Assembly (NCBI GenBank): GCA_018969485.1
Contig: JAGWYG010000006.1
Span: 1 to 64,000, forward strand
Length of the DNA stretch: 64,000 bases
Reading direction: 5' to 3'
Source: Chloroflexota bacterium
GTDB taxonomy: Bacteria > Chloroflexota > Chloroflexia > Chloroflexales > Roseiflexaceae
Positions 50,305 through 60,327 of the stretch are shown piece by piece. Each line of letters begins with the position of its first letter. The stretch's first letter is position 1. Made by a program: the position numbers and the translations under genes. The notes below the pieces were generated by a model, which did not search any database, was not told where the DNA came from, and saw only the letters and a program-made list of their open reading frames with translations.

Positions 50305-52149
50305 TCACTCCACCGTCACGCTCTTGGCCAGGTTGCGGGGCTGGTCGACGTCGGCGCCGCGACGCACCGCGATGGCATACGCCAGCAGCTGCATCGGGAT
50401 GCTGGCGAGCACCGGCGTCAGCAGCGGCAGCGTCTCGGGCAGTTCGATCACATGCTCGACCGTCCGGCGCAGATGGTCATCGCCAGCCGTCGCGATGGCG
50501 ATCACATGACCGCCGCGCGCCTGCACCTGCTCGATGTTCGAGAGCATCTTCTCGTATACCGCATCACGCACCGCGATGCACACCACCGGCACGTTGCGGT
50601 CGATCAATGCGATCGGGCCGTGTTTCAGCTCGCCGGCCGGATACCCCTCGGCATGGATGTAGCTGATCTCTTTCAGCTTGAGCGCTCCCTCCAGCGCGAT
50701 CGGGTAGTTCACCTGCCGGCCGAGAAACAGCGCACTGGCGACGGTGTGGTAGCGTTCGGCCAGATCCAGATAGATCTGTGGTGTCTCGAGCAGCCGCGCG
50801 ACGTGGCCGGGGAGCTCGATCAGCGCCTGGATATGCTGCCGCATCGCGATGTCGCCGATCGTGCCGCGCACCGCCGCCAGCCGCAGCGCCAGCAGATACG
50901 CAGCCACCAGCATCGTCGTGAAGGCCTTGGTGGACGCCACGCCGATCTCGGGGCCAGCGTGCAGATAGATCGCCCCGGCATCGGCCAGCCGGGCCGCCTG
51001 GCTGCCGACGGCGTTCACCAGCGCCGCGCTCGGCACCCCCGCGGCGCGCGCCGCCTCCATCGCCGCCAGCGTATCGACGGTCTCGCCACTCTGGGTGATC
51101 ACCAGCATCAGCGTATCCGCGCCGAGCAATGCCTCGCGATAGCGGAACTCCGAGCCGTATTCGACATCGACGCGCACGCGCGCGAGCGCCTCGATGACGT
51201 AGCGGGCGACCAGCCCGGCATGCCACGCCGTGCCACAGCCGACGATGCACACCCGTTCGATGCGCCGCAGGGCATCGTCATCGAGCGTCAGTTCGTCGAG
51301 CACGATCCGGCCGCCATCAATGTCGATGCGGCCGCGCAGGACGTCGGTCAACGCGCGCGGCTGCTCGAAGATCTCCTTCTGCATGAAATGCTTGAAGTCG
51401 CCGCGCTCGGCCGACACCGGATCCCATGGGATGCTCATCGGCTGCCGCGTGACGGGCGCGCCCTCGATGGTGGTGAGCCGTGCACCAGCGGCCTCGATCA
51501 CTGCCAGTTCACGATCTTCGAGAAACATGACGCGGCGCGTGTGATCGAGGATGGCCGGGACATCGGACGCGACAAACATCTCGCCGGCGCCGACGCCGAT
51601 CACGACCCCGCCGGCATTGCCCAGGCGCGCGGCGACGATGCGCCCGGGTTCGCGGCGTGCCATCACCACGACGGCGTTGCCGCCGCGCAGCTGGGTCAGC
51701 GCCTGGCGCACCGCGCCTTCGAGCGTGCCGGTCTGTTCGTACGCCTCACCGACCAGCCGCGCGATGACCTCGGTATCGGTCTGCGAGCTGAAGACGTGTC
51801 CACGTGATTGCAGCCCGGCTTTCAGGGCAAGGTAGTTCTCGACGATGCCGTTCTGGATCACCACGATCTCGCCACGGGCATCGAGATGCGGATGCGCGTT
51901 AGCCTCGGTGACGCCGCCGTGCGTCGCCCAGCGGGTGTGGCCGATGCCGCTGGTGCCGGCAAGTGGCTGCCGGTGCACCAGCGCCGTCAGGTTGGCGAGT
52001 TTGCCGACGCTGCGGCGGACGTCGATCCGTGTGGCATCGGCGACCGCGATGCCGGCCGAGTCATATCCACGATACTCCAGGCGGCTCAGCCCACCGAGGA
52101 CAACCTCGGCAGCCTGCTGCGGCCCGACATAGCCAACAATACCACACAT
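50305..52149 (-). CDS. glmS: Glutamine-fructose-6-phosphate aminotransferase (isomerising)
   Basis: Makes glucosamine-6-phosphate from fructose-6-phosphate and glutamine, committing carbon to cell-wall amino sugars; 614 residues. The N-terminal Ntn glutaminase has the nucleophile Cys immediately after Met (MCGIVGYVG) and GIGHTRWATHGGVT. Two SIS domains follow, with VGCGTAWHAG, VITQSGETVDTLAAM and AEGYPAGELKHGPIALID. It ends in the conserved NLAKSVTVE. The ATG at 52149 is fixed by the Cys. No glmS ribozyme was recognised in the roughly 105-nt leader. First gene of glmS-mgsA-GNAT. Confidence 0.96.
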   Translation of the reverse strand: MCGIVGYVGPQQAAEVVLGGLSRLEYRGYDSAGIAVADATRIDVRRSVGKLANLTALVHRQPLAGTSGIGHTRWATHGGVTEANAHPHLDARGEIVVIQNGIVENYLALKAGLQSRGHVFSSQTDTEVIARLVGEAYEQTGTLEGAVRQALTQLRGGNAVVVMARREPGRIVAARLGNAGGVVIGVGAGEMFVASDVPAILDHTRRVMFLEDRELAVIEAAGARLTTIEGAPVTRQPMSIPWDPVSAERGDFKHFMQKEIFEQPRALTDVLRGRIDIDGGRIVLDELTLDDDALRRIERVCIVGCGTAWHAGLVARYVIEALARVRVDVEYGSEFRYREALLGADTLMLVITQSGETVDTLAAMEAARAAGVPSAALVNAVGSQAARLADAGAIYLHAGPEIGVASTKAFTTMLVAAYLLALRLAAVRGTIGDIAMRQHIQALIELPGHVARLLETPQIYLDLAERYHTVASALFLGRQVNYPIALEGALKLKEISYIHAEGYPAGELKHGPIALIDRNVPVVCIAVRDAVYEKMLSNIEQVQARGGHVIAIATAGDDHLRRTVEHVIELPETLPLLTPVLASIPMQLLAYAIAVRRGADVDQPRNLAKSVTVE

Positions 52150-52262
52150 GGCCCCATCCCTGTCCTGCGCCGGCAGATGCCATTCCCGGTGGGAGAGGCG
52201 CAGCCGTGCGTGCCCGACACGCCACGACCCGCGCGCCGCTGCGCTGTCGATGGCCCACGGGC

Positions 52263-52292
52263 ATCCTACCACTGAATCGGCACCGGTGTCAC
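52263..52292 (-). promoter_or_regulatory. Promoter of the glmS operon
   Basis: Minus strand GTGACA (52287-52292) and TGG-TAGGAT (-10 at 52263-52268) with an 18-bp spacer. It directs transcription leftward about 105 nt before the glmS ATG. Confidence 0.6.
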
Positions 52293-52362
52293 AGCGCTGT
52301 CGCGTGCAGCGCGAGGCGCTGCGCGCTGCGCCCTCGATCGCACTCGCACGCCGCAGCTGTGC

Positions 52363-52368
52363 TACACT
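52363..52368 (+). promoter_or_regulatory. Extended -10 (TGC-TACACT) for the MFS gene at 52400
   Basis: TGTGC-TACACT lies 31 bp before the ATG. No clear -35. It is divergent from the glmS promoter, about 70 bp away. Confidence 0.45.
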
Positions 52369-52399
52369 GGCGCGGTCAGACCAGACCGGGGAGCACAGC

Positions 52400-53608
52400 A
52401 TGGAAGCGACCGCCGATCCGCCTGCCGCTGCAGCGACGATGAATGCCGCGCAGCAGCGTACCCTCACCACCCTGGCCCTGGGGCATTTCGCCGTCGATTC
52501 GTACGTCGGTGCCCTGCCGATCCTGTTCCCCTTGCTGATGACGCGCTTCGCCCTCGATCTGAAGACGGTCGGGCTGGTGCTGCTGGCATACTCGGGGTGT
52601 GCCGCGCTGTCGCAACCACTGTTTGGCTGGCTCGCCGACCGGATCGGTACGCGCTATGTCGGCATCGCGCTGATCTGGTCGGCCGTCGTCTTCGCGCTGA
52701 TCGGATTTGCTCCCAGCTTTCCGCTCGTGATCGCCATCGCTGCCGCAGCCGGGCTGGGGTCTGGTGCATATCACCCGTTCGGTGCATTGAGCGCCCACCG
52801 GCTCATCCCGCCGGCGCAGCGCAATCGTGCCATGTCGCTGTACGTCACCGGAGGCACGCTCGGCGTCGCCGTCGGGCCGCTGATCTGCATCGCGCTGGTG
52901 GGCCAGTTTGGCCTCGCCGGCACAGCGGGATTGTGCGTGCTGGGCATCCTCACTGGCCCGTGGTTGCTGTGGGAGCTGCGCAGGCTGCCGACGACCCCGC
53001 TGCGGCGTGCGGTGACGCCACGTGCCCTGCCGCCGATTCCCTGGCGCCCACTGGCGACGACCGTCGGCGTGATGATGGCGATCAACGGTGTGCTCTACAG
53101 CATCGAAGCCTTCGTCCCCACCTGGTACGACCAGCAGGGCTATCTCCCGACATTCTACGGGCCGCTCGCCACCGTGCTGCTGCTCGCCCATGCCGCCGGC
53201 GCCGTCGCCGCCGGCTGGCTGGCCGACCGCTTCGGCCGGCGTCAGATTGCCATCGCCTCGCTGGCAGCGCTGGCACCGGCGCTGTGGCTCTTCACCAGTT
53301 TCAGCGGCCCGATCGCCTTCATCACGATCGCGCTCGTCGGTCTGAGCGTCGCCGCCGCCGGGCCGCTGCTCCTGCTCACGGCACAGCAGATGATGGCGGA
53401 GCGTGCCGGCATGGCGTCGGGCATGATCATGGGCGTGGGATTCATCACCGGCGCCATCGGTGTCCCGATCACCGGCGCGCTGGGCGATACCTTCGGCCTG
53501 CAGACGGCACTGCGCCTGCTGGTGCTGGTCATCATCGCCGGCATCGTTCTCGCCTGGTTCCTCCCCGATGAGCGCGTCAGCATGATGCGCGGGGGGCGTG
53601 CATCGTAA
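52400..53608 (+). CDS. MFS exporter, Fsr (fosmidomycin-resistance)-like
   Basis: A 402-residue, 12-helix transporter. The N-terminus LALGHFAVDSYVGALPILFP and the motif A loop GWLADRIGTRYVG are seen in Fsr-type exporters, as is GAYHPFGALSAHRL, where Fsr proteins have a His-Pro motif in the fourth helix. A second motif A-like loop, GWLADRFGRRQIA, opens the C-terminal half. It likely exports a small anionic compound, perhaps a phosphonate-like toxicant; the substrate is not known. The ATG follows GGGGAG. Start upstream of 52400 would read into the promoter. Confidence 0.85.
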   Translation: MEATADPPAAAATMNAAQQRTLTTLALGHFAVDSYVGALPILFPLLMTRFALDLKTVGLVLLAYSGCAALSQPLFGWLADRIGTRYVGIALIWSAVVFALIGFAPSFPLVIAIAAAAGLGSGAYHPFGALSAHRLIPPAQRNRAMSLYVTGGTLGVAVGPLICIALVGQFGLAGTAGLCVLGILTGPWLLWELRRLPTTPLRRAVTPRALPPIPWRPLATTVGVMMAINGVLYSIEAFVPTWYDQQGYLPTFYGPLATVLLLAHAAGAVAAGWLADRFGRRQIAIASLAALAPALWLFTSFSGPIAFITIALVGLSVAAAGPLLLLTAQQMMAERAGMASGMIMGVGFITGAIGVPITGALGDTFGLQTALRLLVLVIIAGIVLAWFLPDERVSMMRGGRAS

Positions 53609-53645
53609 TCATGCGATGCTCAGTGTCCGGAAGGAATGCATCATC

Positions 53646-55172
53646 ATGCCTCAGCATTCGTCATCGGTCCACACGCTGGTGGATCTGCTCGCGCCGCATG
53701 AGCCGGCAGCGATCGCGCTGCGCGCGCCTGAACAGCGCGATATCAGCTATGGCGCATTGCGCGACCGGGTGAGCGAACTCGCCGGGTGCCTCGCTGCCTG
53801 GGGCGTGCGCCGTGGCGAGCGCATCGCCATCGCCATGGCCAATGGCCCGGCGATGGTCGTGAGCTTTCTCGCTGCCGCCACCGCCGCCACCGCCGCACCG
53901 CTCAATCCCAGGTACCGCGCCGAAGAGTTCGCCTTCTCGTACGAGGACACCGGCGCCGTGGCGCTGCTGGTACAGCCGGCGAGCGTCGCCGCAGCGCTGG
54001 CGGCAGCGCCGGCCGACATGCGCCTGATCGAAGTGGTGGATGACGCCGATGGCGTGCCAACGTTTCGCCTGATTCGTGGTGCGACGGCGGCACAGCCCTT
54101 CACGCCGGCCGGTGCCGATGACATCGCGATGATCCTGCACACCAGCGGCACGACCAGCCGGCCCAAGCGCGTGCCCATCCGGCACCGCAATCTGGTCGCA
54201 TCGGCCGGCAACATCGCCGCGACCTACGGGCTCTCCGCGACGGACACCACGCTGTGCGTCATGCCGCTATTCCACATTCACGGCATTGCGGCATCGCTGC
54301 TGGCCAGCCTCGCGACGGGCGGCACGGTGGTATGTCCGGCTGGCTTCGATGCGCTGCGCTTCTTCGGCTGGATGCAGACCTATCGCCCCAGTTGGTATTC
54401 GGCAGTGCCGACGATGCACCAACTCATCCTGTCGCGCGCCGAACGCAACCAGGCGGTCATCCGCGACCATCCGCTGCGCTTCATCCGTTCGAGCAGCGCG
54501 CCGCTGCCGCCGGTGATCATGGAGCGCATCGAGGCGACATTCGGTGCGCCAGTGCTCGAGGCCTATGGCATGACCGAGGCCAGCCACCAGATGACGTCGA
54601 ACCGGCTGCCACCCGGCATCCGTCGCCCCGGATCCGTCGGCGTCGGCGTCGGCGTCGACGTGGCGATCATGGACGAGCGCGGCGCGCTGCTGCCGGTCGG
54701 CACACGCGGCGAGGTCGTCGTCCGTGGGCCAAATGTGATCGACGGCTACGAAAACAATCCCGAGGCCAATGCCGGCGCCTTCGTCGATGGCTGGTTCCGC
54801 ACCGGTGATCAGGGCATGCTCGACGAGGCTGGTCAACTGACGCTCACCGGGCGGCTCAAGGAGCTCATCAATCGTGGCGGCGAGAAGATCTCCCCGCTGG
54901 AGATCGACGACGTGCTGCTGCGCCATCCGGCCGTCGCCGAGGCGCTGGCGTTCGCCGTGCCACACCCGGCGCTCGGCGAGGATGTCCACGCGGCAGTCGT
55001 GCTGCGCGAGGCCGCGACCGAGCGCGAGCTGCGCGAGCACTGCGCTGCATCGCTGGCCGATTTCAAGGTGCCGCGCAGCATTCATCTGCTCGAGGCGCTG
55101 CCACGCGGCGACACCGGCAAACTCCAGCGCATGGCGATGGCGCGCCTGCTACATCTCAGCAGCCAGCCATGA
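53646..55172 (+). CDS. Acyl-CoA synthetase (AMP-forming), oxalyl-CoA synthetase-like
   Basis: A 508-residue ANL-family ligase that activates a carboxylate with ATP and loads it on CoA. Core motifs: [20 protein letters not shown] (P-loop), [46 protein letters not shown] and the C-terminal catalytic Lys in RGDTGKLQR. The overall form suits the plant/bacterial AAE3 oxalyl-CoA synthetase or short-chain group; the exact acid is uncertain. The ATG at 53646 follows GGAAGGAA. The stop overlaps coaA (ATGA), coupling CoA use with CoA synthesis. Confidence 0.88.
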   Translation: MPQHSSSVHTLVDLLAPHEPAAIALRAPEQRDISYGALRDRVSELAGCLAAWGVRRGERIAIAMANGPAMVVSFLAAATAATAAPLNPRYRAEEFAFSYEDTGAVALLVQPASVAAALAAAPADMRLIEVVDDADGVPTFRLIRGATAAQPFTPAGADDIAMILHTSGTTSRPKRVPIRHRNLVASAGNIAATYGLSATDTTLCVMPLFHIHGIAASLLASLATGGTVVCPAGFDALRFFGWMQTYRPSWYSAVPTMHQLILSRAERNQAVIRDHPLRFIRSSSAPLPPVIMERIEATFGAPVLEAYGMTEASHQMTSNRLPPGIRRPGSVGVGVGVDVAIMDERGALLPVGTRGEVVVRGPNVIDGYENNPEANAGAFVDGWFRTGDQGMLDEAGQLTLTGRLKELINRGGEKISPLEIDDVLLRHPAVAEALAFAVPHPALGEDVHAAVVLREAATERELREHCAASLADFKVPRSIHLLEALPRGDTGKLQRMAMARLLHLSSQP

Positions 55173-56116
55173 GCCCCTATCATCCGCGGTTCTCGCCGTT
55201 CCTCAGCTTCTCGCGCGCCGAATGGGCCCGGCTGCGCGATGGGCTGCCGCTGCTGCTCGCCGAAGCCGAACTGGCGCGCCTGCGCGGCCTCAACGACGAT
55301 GCATCGCTGGGAGATGTCGCCGACATCTACCTGCCGCTGGCGCGCCTGCTCCAGCTGCATATCGCTGCCGCCCAGCAGCTGGCCCAAGTCATCGACACCT
55401 TCGTCGGCACGCCCATGCACCGCGTGCCATACGTCATCGCCATCGCCGGCAGCGTCGCCGTCGGCAAGAGCACGACGGCGCGTATCCTGCAGGAGCTCCT
55501 GCGGCGCGCCGCCGACCTGCGCGTCGATCTGGTGACGACTGATGGCTTTCTGCTGCCGAACCGTGAGCTCGAAGCACGCGGCCTGATGCAGCGCAAGGGC
55601 TTCCCCGAGAGCTACGACCGGCGTGCGCTGCTGCAGTTTGTCGCCGATGTCAAATCTGGTCGTCCGGCACTTCAGGTGCCGGTCTATTCGCATCTCACCT
55701 ATGACATTGTGCCAGACCAGCAGCAGCTCGTTGATCGGCCGGATGTCATGATCATCGAGGGGCTGAATGTGCTGCAGCGCGGACCTGAGTCGGGCGAAGG
55801 GGCATCACGCGTCTTCGTGTCGGACTATTTCGACTTCTCGATCTATGTTGATGCACCGATCGAGCAGCTCGAGACCTGGTACGTCGAGCGCTTCCTGCGG
55901 CTGCGCGAGACGGCATTCCGCGATGAGGCATCGTACTTCCATCGCTACGCGACCTTGACGACGACCGAGGCGATTGCGACGGCGCAACGCATCTGGCGTG
56001 CGATCAACGAGGTCAATCTGCGGCAGAACATTCTGCCGACGCGCGGACGGGCGCGGCTGATCCTCGAGAAAGGCGCGAGCCATTCGCTGCAGCGGGTACG
56101 GCTGCGTAAGCTCTAG
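55169..56116 (+). CDS. coaA: Pantothenate kinase, type I
   Basis: A 315-residue kinase that phosphorylates pantothenate, the committed and feedback-controlled step of CoA synthesis. Signatures: [20 protein letters not shown] at the start, P-loop [14 protein letters not shown] near residue 95, [32 protein letters not shown], and IIEGLNVLQ. CoA-binding residues for feedback are in the [16 protein letters not shown] region. It overlaps the acyl-CoA ligase and is followed by panE after a 52-bp gap with a hairpin. Confidence 0.96.
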   Translation: MSPYHPRFSPFLSFSRAEWARLRDGLPLLLAEAELARLRGLNDDASLGDVADIYLPLARLLQLHIAAAQQLAQVIDTFVGTPMHRVPYVIAIAGSVAVGKSTTARILQELLRRAADLRVDLVTTDGFLLPNRELEARGLMQRKGFPESYDRRALLQFVADVKSGRPALQVPVYSHLTYDIVPDQQQLVDRPDVMIIEGLNVLQRGPESGEGASRVFVSDYFDFSIYVDAPIEQLETWYVERFLRLRETAFRDEASYFHRYATLTTTEAIATAQRIWRAINEVNLRQNILPTRGRARLILEKGASHSLQRVRLRKL

Positions 56117-56124
56117 GTCAGAGG

Positions 56125-56149
56125 ATCGACCACGCCTGTCGTGGTCGAT
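56125..56149 (+). other. Intercistronic hairpin between coaA and panE
   Basis: ATCGACCACG (56125-56134) pairs perfectly with CGTGGTCGAT (56140-56149) around CCTGT. No U-tract follows. It could be an attenuator, a processing site, or a weak terminator splitting panE expression from coaA. Confidence 0.6.
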
Positions 56150-56168
56150 GATCCACAGGAGGACGTGC

Positions 56169-57146
56169 ATGCGTATCTGTGTCATCGGTGCCGGCGCGAT
56201 CGGTGGCTACCTGGCCGCGCGGCTGCTCGCCGCCGGCGCGAACGTCACGGTGATCGCCCGTGGCGCGGCGTTGCAGGCGATCGACGCCGCCGGGCTGTGC
56301 CTGCGCGAGGCGGGGCGTGAGCAATGGCTGCGACCGACGCGGCTCACCGCTGACACGACTGCGGCCGGCGCCCACGACGTGGTGATCCTCGGCGTCAAGG
56401 CGCATCAGCTGGCCGCGCTCGCGCCGATGCTCCCCGCGCTGTACCATGACGACACCGTCGTCGTGCCGGCGCAGAACGGTATCCCGTGGTGGTACTTCCA
56501 GCGTCATGGCGGGCCACACGAGGGCTGTCCGATCCGCGCCGTCGATCCCGATGGTACCATCGCTGCCGCCATCCCGATCGAGCGCATCATCGGCTGCGTC
56601 GTCTATCCGGCCACCGAACTGGTCGCGCCGGGCGTGATCCAGCACGTCGAGGGCGACCGGTTTGTGCTCGGCGAGCCCGACGGCACGCGCAGCCCACGCA
56701 TCCAGGCGCTCGCCGGCGCGCTCATCGCCGCCGACCTGCGTGCACCGATCCGCCCACGCATCCGGGCCGAACTCTGGGTCAAGCTGTGGGGGAACCTGGC
56801 ATTCAATCCGATCAGCGCGCTCACCCGCGCGACTCTCGATGTCATCTGCGCCACGCCGGCGACGCGCGCGCTGGCAGCGGCGATGATGGCCGAGGCCCAG
56901 GCCGTCGCCGAGGGGCTCGGCATCGCGGTGCCGGTGTCGATCGCACAGCGCATCGACGGCGCCGCACGGGTCGGCGCTCACAAGACCTCGATGCTGCAGG
57001 ACATCGAGGCCGGCCGCGCCACCGAAGTCGATGCGCTGGTGGGTGCCGTCGCCGAGCTCGGGCGCCTCACCGGCGTGCCGACACCGCACATCGATGCGAT
57101 CTATGCCGCCACCGCGCTGCTCGACACCACCACCCGGCGACCCTGA
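56169..57146 (+). CDS. panE: 2-Dehydropantoate 2-reductase (ketopantoate reductase)
   Basis: A 325-residue NADPH-dependent enzyme that makes pantoate for vitamin B5 and hence CoA. Rossmann signature: ICVIGAGAIGGYLAARLLAA. Catalytic Lys in RAELWVKLWGNLAFNPISA and the substrate Glu/Ser region KTSMLQDIEAGRATEVDALV. It ends in VPTPHIDAIYAATALLD. The ATG follows AGGAGG. Placed after coaA it forms a mini CoA module; panB and panC are not present. It converges with an MFS gene only 3 bp away. Confidence 0.92.
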   Translation: MRICVIGAGAIGGYLAARLLAAGANVTVIARGAALQAIDAAGLCLREAGREQWLRPTRLTADTTAAGAHDVVILGVKAHQLAALAPMLPALYHDDTVVVPAQNGIPWWYFQRHGGPHEGCPIRAVDPDGTIAAAIPIERIIGCVVYPATELVAPGVIQHVEGDRFVLGEPDGTRSPRIQALAGALIAADLRAPIRPRIRAELWVKLWGNLAFNPISALTRATLDVICATPATRALAAAMMAEAQAVAEGLGIAVPVSIAQRIDGAARVGAHKTSMLQDIEAGRATEVDALVGAVAELGRLTGVPTPHIDAIYAATALLDTTTRRP

Positions 57147-57149
57147 GCC

Positions 57150-58406
57150 TCAGCGCGCGCTGCGGTCGGTCGCGGCGCCGAGCGATGCCACGCCGACCGG
57201 GTTGAGGCGGAACATCGCGGCACCGATCAGCCGCAGCACGCCGAGCGCGACGACCAGCGCATACGGGTTCACCAGATCCAGCAGCGGCGCCGCCGCGAGT
57301 GCGGCGCAGAAGAACCCGGCATTCATGATGGCGACGAAGATGCTGAGCATCAGCGTGCGACGCGCCGGATCACAGAGCTCGAGCAGCGTGCTGAAGTGGC
57401 TGATATCGACGCCCGGGCTGACCATGCCGAACAGGAACGCGAACACCAGGATCAGCGTCAGGTTCGGCACCAGGCCGATCGCGATGTAGTACAGCGCGCT
57501 CAGCGTCGCCGCCAGCGACAGCACCCACACAAAACCACGGCGTTCGATCAGGCGCGGCCAGAACAGGTTGCCGACGATCGCACCGCCGCTGATCAGCCCG
57601 ATCCACAGACCGAGCCAGCCTTCGGTCGCACCCAGTTCGCGCACAAAGTAGATCGGCTGCAGCGGTGTCCCCATCCAGAATGCGATGTTGAACACCAGCG
57701 TGTTCACCGTCATGTTGGTGAAGGGCCGATTCGTCCGCATGATCAGCCCGATGTCGCCGAGCGCCAGCGGCGCCGCCGCCGTGCCGGGCTCCTCGGGCAA
57801 GCGAAGCCGCGCGACGAAGATCGTACTCAACGTCCCTGTGATCAGTGCCACCACGAACATCAGTTGGTAGTTGAGCGGAAACCAGTCGCTCGCGGCGTCG
57901 AGCCACAGGCCGGCGCCAAACGTCGCCAGCATCACCGTCACGTTGAGCGTCATGTTGCGTGCCGAAAACAAGCGTGCGCGCCGCGCCAGCGGCACCACCA
58001 CACCGAAGATCGGCAGCCAGCCGACATTGAACAAGGCCAGCGGCAGATTGATCACCAGCAGCAGCACCACGATCGCCTCGGGCTGCCACGCCGGCAGCCA
58101 CGGGATCGCGATCAGGCCGACATGCAGCGAGCGCATCACCCACAGGCTCGCGATCGTCCAGCGCCAGCGATCCGGGCGGCGCTGCAGCCACAGCGCGAAC
58201 GGAATCGAGCATACGGCGTTGACCAGCGCACCCGCCGACGTGAGCAGGCTGACCTGCAGATTGGTGCCGCCGAGGCGCAGCAGATAGGCCGATGCGAACG
58301 AATAGCCGCCGATGGCGATCGCTGCCCAGAAAATCTCGATCACCAGCATGCGCACGTTGTGATCGGTCGTGCGCCATGAGTCCGCTGCCGGTTCTGCGGT
58401 CGTCAT
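57150..58406 (-). CDS. MFS transporter (unassigned subgroup)
   Basis: A 418-residue, 12-helix MFS protein. The first helix FWAAIAIGGYSFASAYLLRL and an incomplete motif A (FALWLQRRPDRWR) place it in the MFS_1 group without a substrate. The C-terminal part includes NLFWPRLIERRGFVW and GMVSPGVDISHFSTL. The gene is 12 bp downstream of a DHA2-type exporter on the same strand, so the two are likely co-transcribed. The start ATG at 58406 is uncertain by a few residues. Confidence 0.82.
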   Translation of the reverse strand: MTTAEPAADSWRTTDHNVRMLVIEIFWAAIAIGGYSFASAYLLRLGGTNLQVSLLTSAGALVNAVCSIPFALWLQRRPDRWRWTIASLWVMRSLHVGLIAIPWLPAWQPEAIVVLLLVINLPLALFNVGWLPIFGVVVPLARRARLFSARNMTLNVTVMLATFGAGLWLDAASDWFPLNYQLMFVVALITGTLSTIFVARLRLPEEPGTAAAPLALGDIGLIMRTNRPFTNMTVNTLVFNIAFWMGTPLQPIYFVRELGATEGWLGLWIGLISGGAIVGNLFWPRLIERRGFVWVLSLAATLSALYYIAIGLVPNLTLILVFAFLFGMVSPGVDISHFSTLLELCDPARRTLMLSIFVAIMNAGFFCAALAAAPLLDLVNPYALVVALGVLRLIGAAMFRLNPVGVASLGAATDRSAR

Positions 58407-58418
58407 CGATGGTCCTCT

Positions 58419-59858
58419 TCAGCTGCGGGCAGGCGTCGGGGCAGTCGTGATCGCGCCGCGGACGAGCGTCGGGATGATCGCCAGCGCGGCCAGGGTTGCG
58501 GCGACCAGCAGCGTGGTATGCATCCCCGCGACCAGCGCTTCGGCCGGCGCGGCGGTGATCGGCTCGTAGACCCGACCCGCGGCCGCGGTGACCTGCGCCG
58601 CCCACAGCGCGCCAGCTACGGCGATGCCGACCGTCTGGCCCAGCGTGCGCATCACGGCCAGCAGGCCCCCGGCGACGCCGAGCGCGTGTCGCGGCACGCT
58701 CCCCATGACCATGCTGTTGTTGGGAGACTGGAAGATGCCGAAGCCGAGACCGATCAGGATCATGCGCAGGACGACGTCGATCTGCTGGCTCTCGGTGGTG
58801 AGCGTCGAGAAGCTGAAGAGCGCCGTCGCGATGATTGCCAGGCCGATGATGCCCAGCCAGCGCGAGCCGAGCCGGTCTGAGAGGCGGCCGCTCAACGGAG
58901 CGACGAGTGACAGCACGATCGGCGAGGCGATCAGCGTCAATCCGGTGCGCTGCGGATCAAAGCCCAGGACGTTCTGCATGTAGAACGGCAGCAGCAGGAA
59001 GTTGAATGCCCCGGCGAGAAAGGACATGAAGCTGGCGGTGAGGCTCAGACTGAAGACCGGATTGCGGAACAGGCTCAGATTGATCATCGGATCGGTGATG
59101 CGCAGCTCCCAGCCGATGAACAGCCCGAGCAATGCCAGGCCCGCGATGATCAGCCCGACCGTCGGCGGCGCGCCCAGCCCCCAGATCTGGCCTTCGGTGA
59201 GTGCGACGAGCAGGCTCAGCAGCGCCCCGCCGAGCAGCAGCGCGCCGGGAACATCGAAGCGCTGTGCCACGCGGCCCCGGTCGTCGGGGATGACGCGGCT
59301 GACCAGGACGACCGCGACGATGCCGATCGGGATGTTGACGAAGAAGATCGACTGCCAGCCGATCTGCAGCAACACGCCGCCCAGCACCGGGCCGGCGAGG
59401 ATGCCGGCTGCGACGCTGGTGCCGACGTAGCCGAGCGCCTGGCCGCGCTCACTGGTGGGGAATGCCTCGACCAGCAGCGCCGAACCGACGCCCTGGATCA
59501 TGGCTGCGCCGATCGCCTGCAGCACACGAAAGCCGATCAGGGCTTCGATGCTCCACGCCAGGCCACACAGTGCCGAGCCGAGGGTGAAGATCACGAAGCC
59601 GGCCATGTAGACGGATCGCTTGCCGATCATGTCGCCGAGCCGACCGCTGATCGGCAGCAGGCAGACCAGCGCCAGCAGGTAGGCCAGCACCACCCACTCG
59701 ACGGTGTGCAGCCCGACGCCAAAATCATCCTGCAGCGTCTTGAGCGCGATGTTGACGATGCTGCCGTCGATCGTCGACATGAAGACCCCGGTGGCGACGG
59801 CGACGAGCGCCCACCATTTGTTGGCGTACGGATCCGGCTGGTGTGATTCCACGGTCAT
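58419..59858 (-). CDS. MFS drug transporter, DHA2 (EmrB/QacA) type
   Basis: A 479-residue, 14-helix antiporter. Motifs: ATGVFMSTIDGSIVNIAL (D1), GRLGDMIGKRSVYM (motif A) and LGYVGTSVAAGILAGPVLGG (motif C). It resembles the exporter at 15739-17208 in architecture. The ATG at 59858 follows GGGGGAC; an in-frame ATG at 59870 is an alternative, while the reading beyond is noise. Substrate unknown. It starts a minus-strand pair with the MFS gene at 57150. Confidence 0.88.
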   Translation of the reverse strand: MTVESHQPDPYANKWWALVAVATGVFMSTIDGSIVNIALKTLQDDFGVGLHTVEWVVLAYLLALVCLLPISGRLGDMIGKRSVYMAGFVIFTLGSALCGLAWSIEALIGFRVLQAIGAAMIQGVGSALLVEAFPTSERGQALGYVGTSVAAGILAGPVLGGVLLQIGWQSIFFVNIPIGIVAVVLVSRVIPDDRGRVAQRFDVPGALLLGGALLSLLVALTEGQIWGLGAPPTVGLIIAGLALLGLFIGWELRITDPMINLSLFRNPVFSLSLTASFMSFLAGAFNFLLLPFYMQNVLGFDPQRTGLTLIASPIVLSLVAPLSGRLSDRLGSRWLGIIGLAIIATALFSFSTLTTESQQIDVVLRMILIGLGFGIFQSPNNSMVMGSVPRHALGVAGGLLAVMRTLGQTVGIAVAGALWAAQVTAAAGRVYEPITAAPAEALVAGMHTTLLVAATLAALAIIPTLVRGAITTAPTPARS

Positions 59859-60327
59859 GACGTCCCCCATCTGGCGCACCGCGGCAGTCAGGCGGCCCGG
59901 TGCGATCCGCTTCCAGTGCCAGCGACCGTGACGCAGACCCGGGTCGGTGGCGAGCGCTGGCTCGCATGCGGCCGAGGGAGTGACGAGAACGCGATCGGGC
60001 AGAATCATTCCGCCACCAGCGGCCTGGCGACAGACACGACAGTGTACCACGGACGCTGGCCCCTGGGCTGGGCGCGGCGTGGGCGCCTGCAGGGCTGATG
60101 TGGCGCTGGATGCGCACCACGCCCGGTGGAACCAGCCCGCAGGGCTGGCGATCCCGCTGTGCGGCGTCCGCGCGTGACGCATCCCGGCAGCGCCTGCGGG
60201 ATCGAGCGGCACGACCGGCTGCCCGACGCATCCAGTTCGGGTGATCGCTGGTATAGTTCACCGTATCGCGCCGAACATGAGCGACCACCACTGATCGGTG
60301 ACGCAGGCATACCGCAGGAGCATTTGC
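59859..60327. other. Intergenic stretch between divergent transporter operons
   Basis: No gene is supported in these 469 bases. It contains a 7-bp perfect hairpin (CCAGCCC 60132-60138 with GGGCTGG 60142-60148) and ATCCCG/CGGGAT inverted repeats near 60181-60203. An extended -10, TGG-TATAGT (60252-60257), lies about 70 bp before the first ABC gene and has no clear -35. Confidence 0.55.

Noticed and set aside
50038-51807. 589-codon plus-strand open frame opposite glmS and mgsA
   Set aside because: No domain and spans two real genes in antisense; a GC-bias artefact.
52150-52262. glmS ribozyme/riboswitch in the glmS leader
   Set aside because: The leader is only about 105 nt and the conserved ribozyme core sequence could not be recognised.
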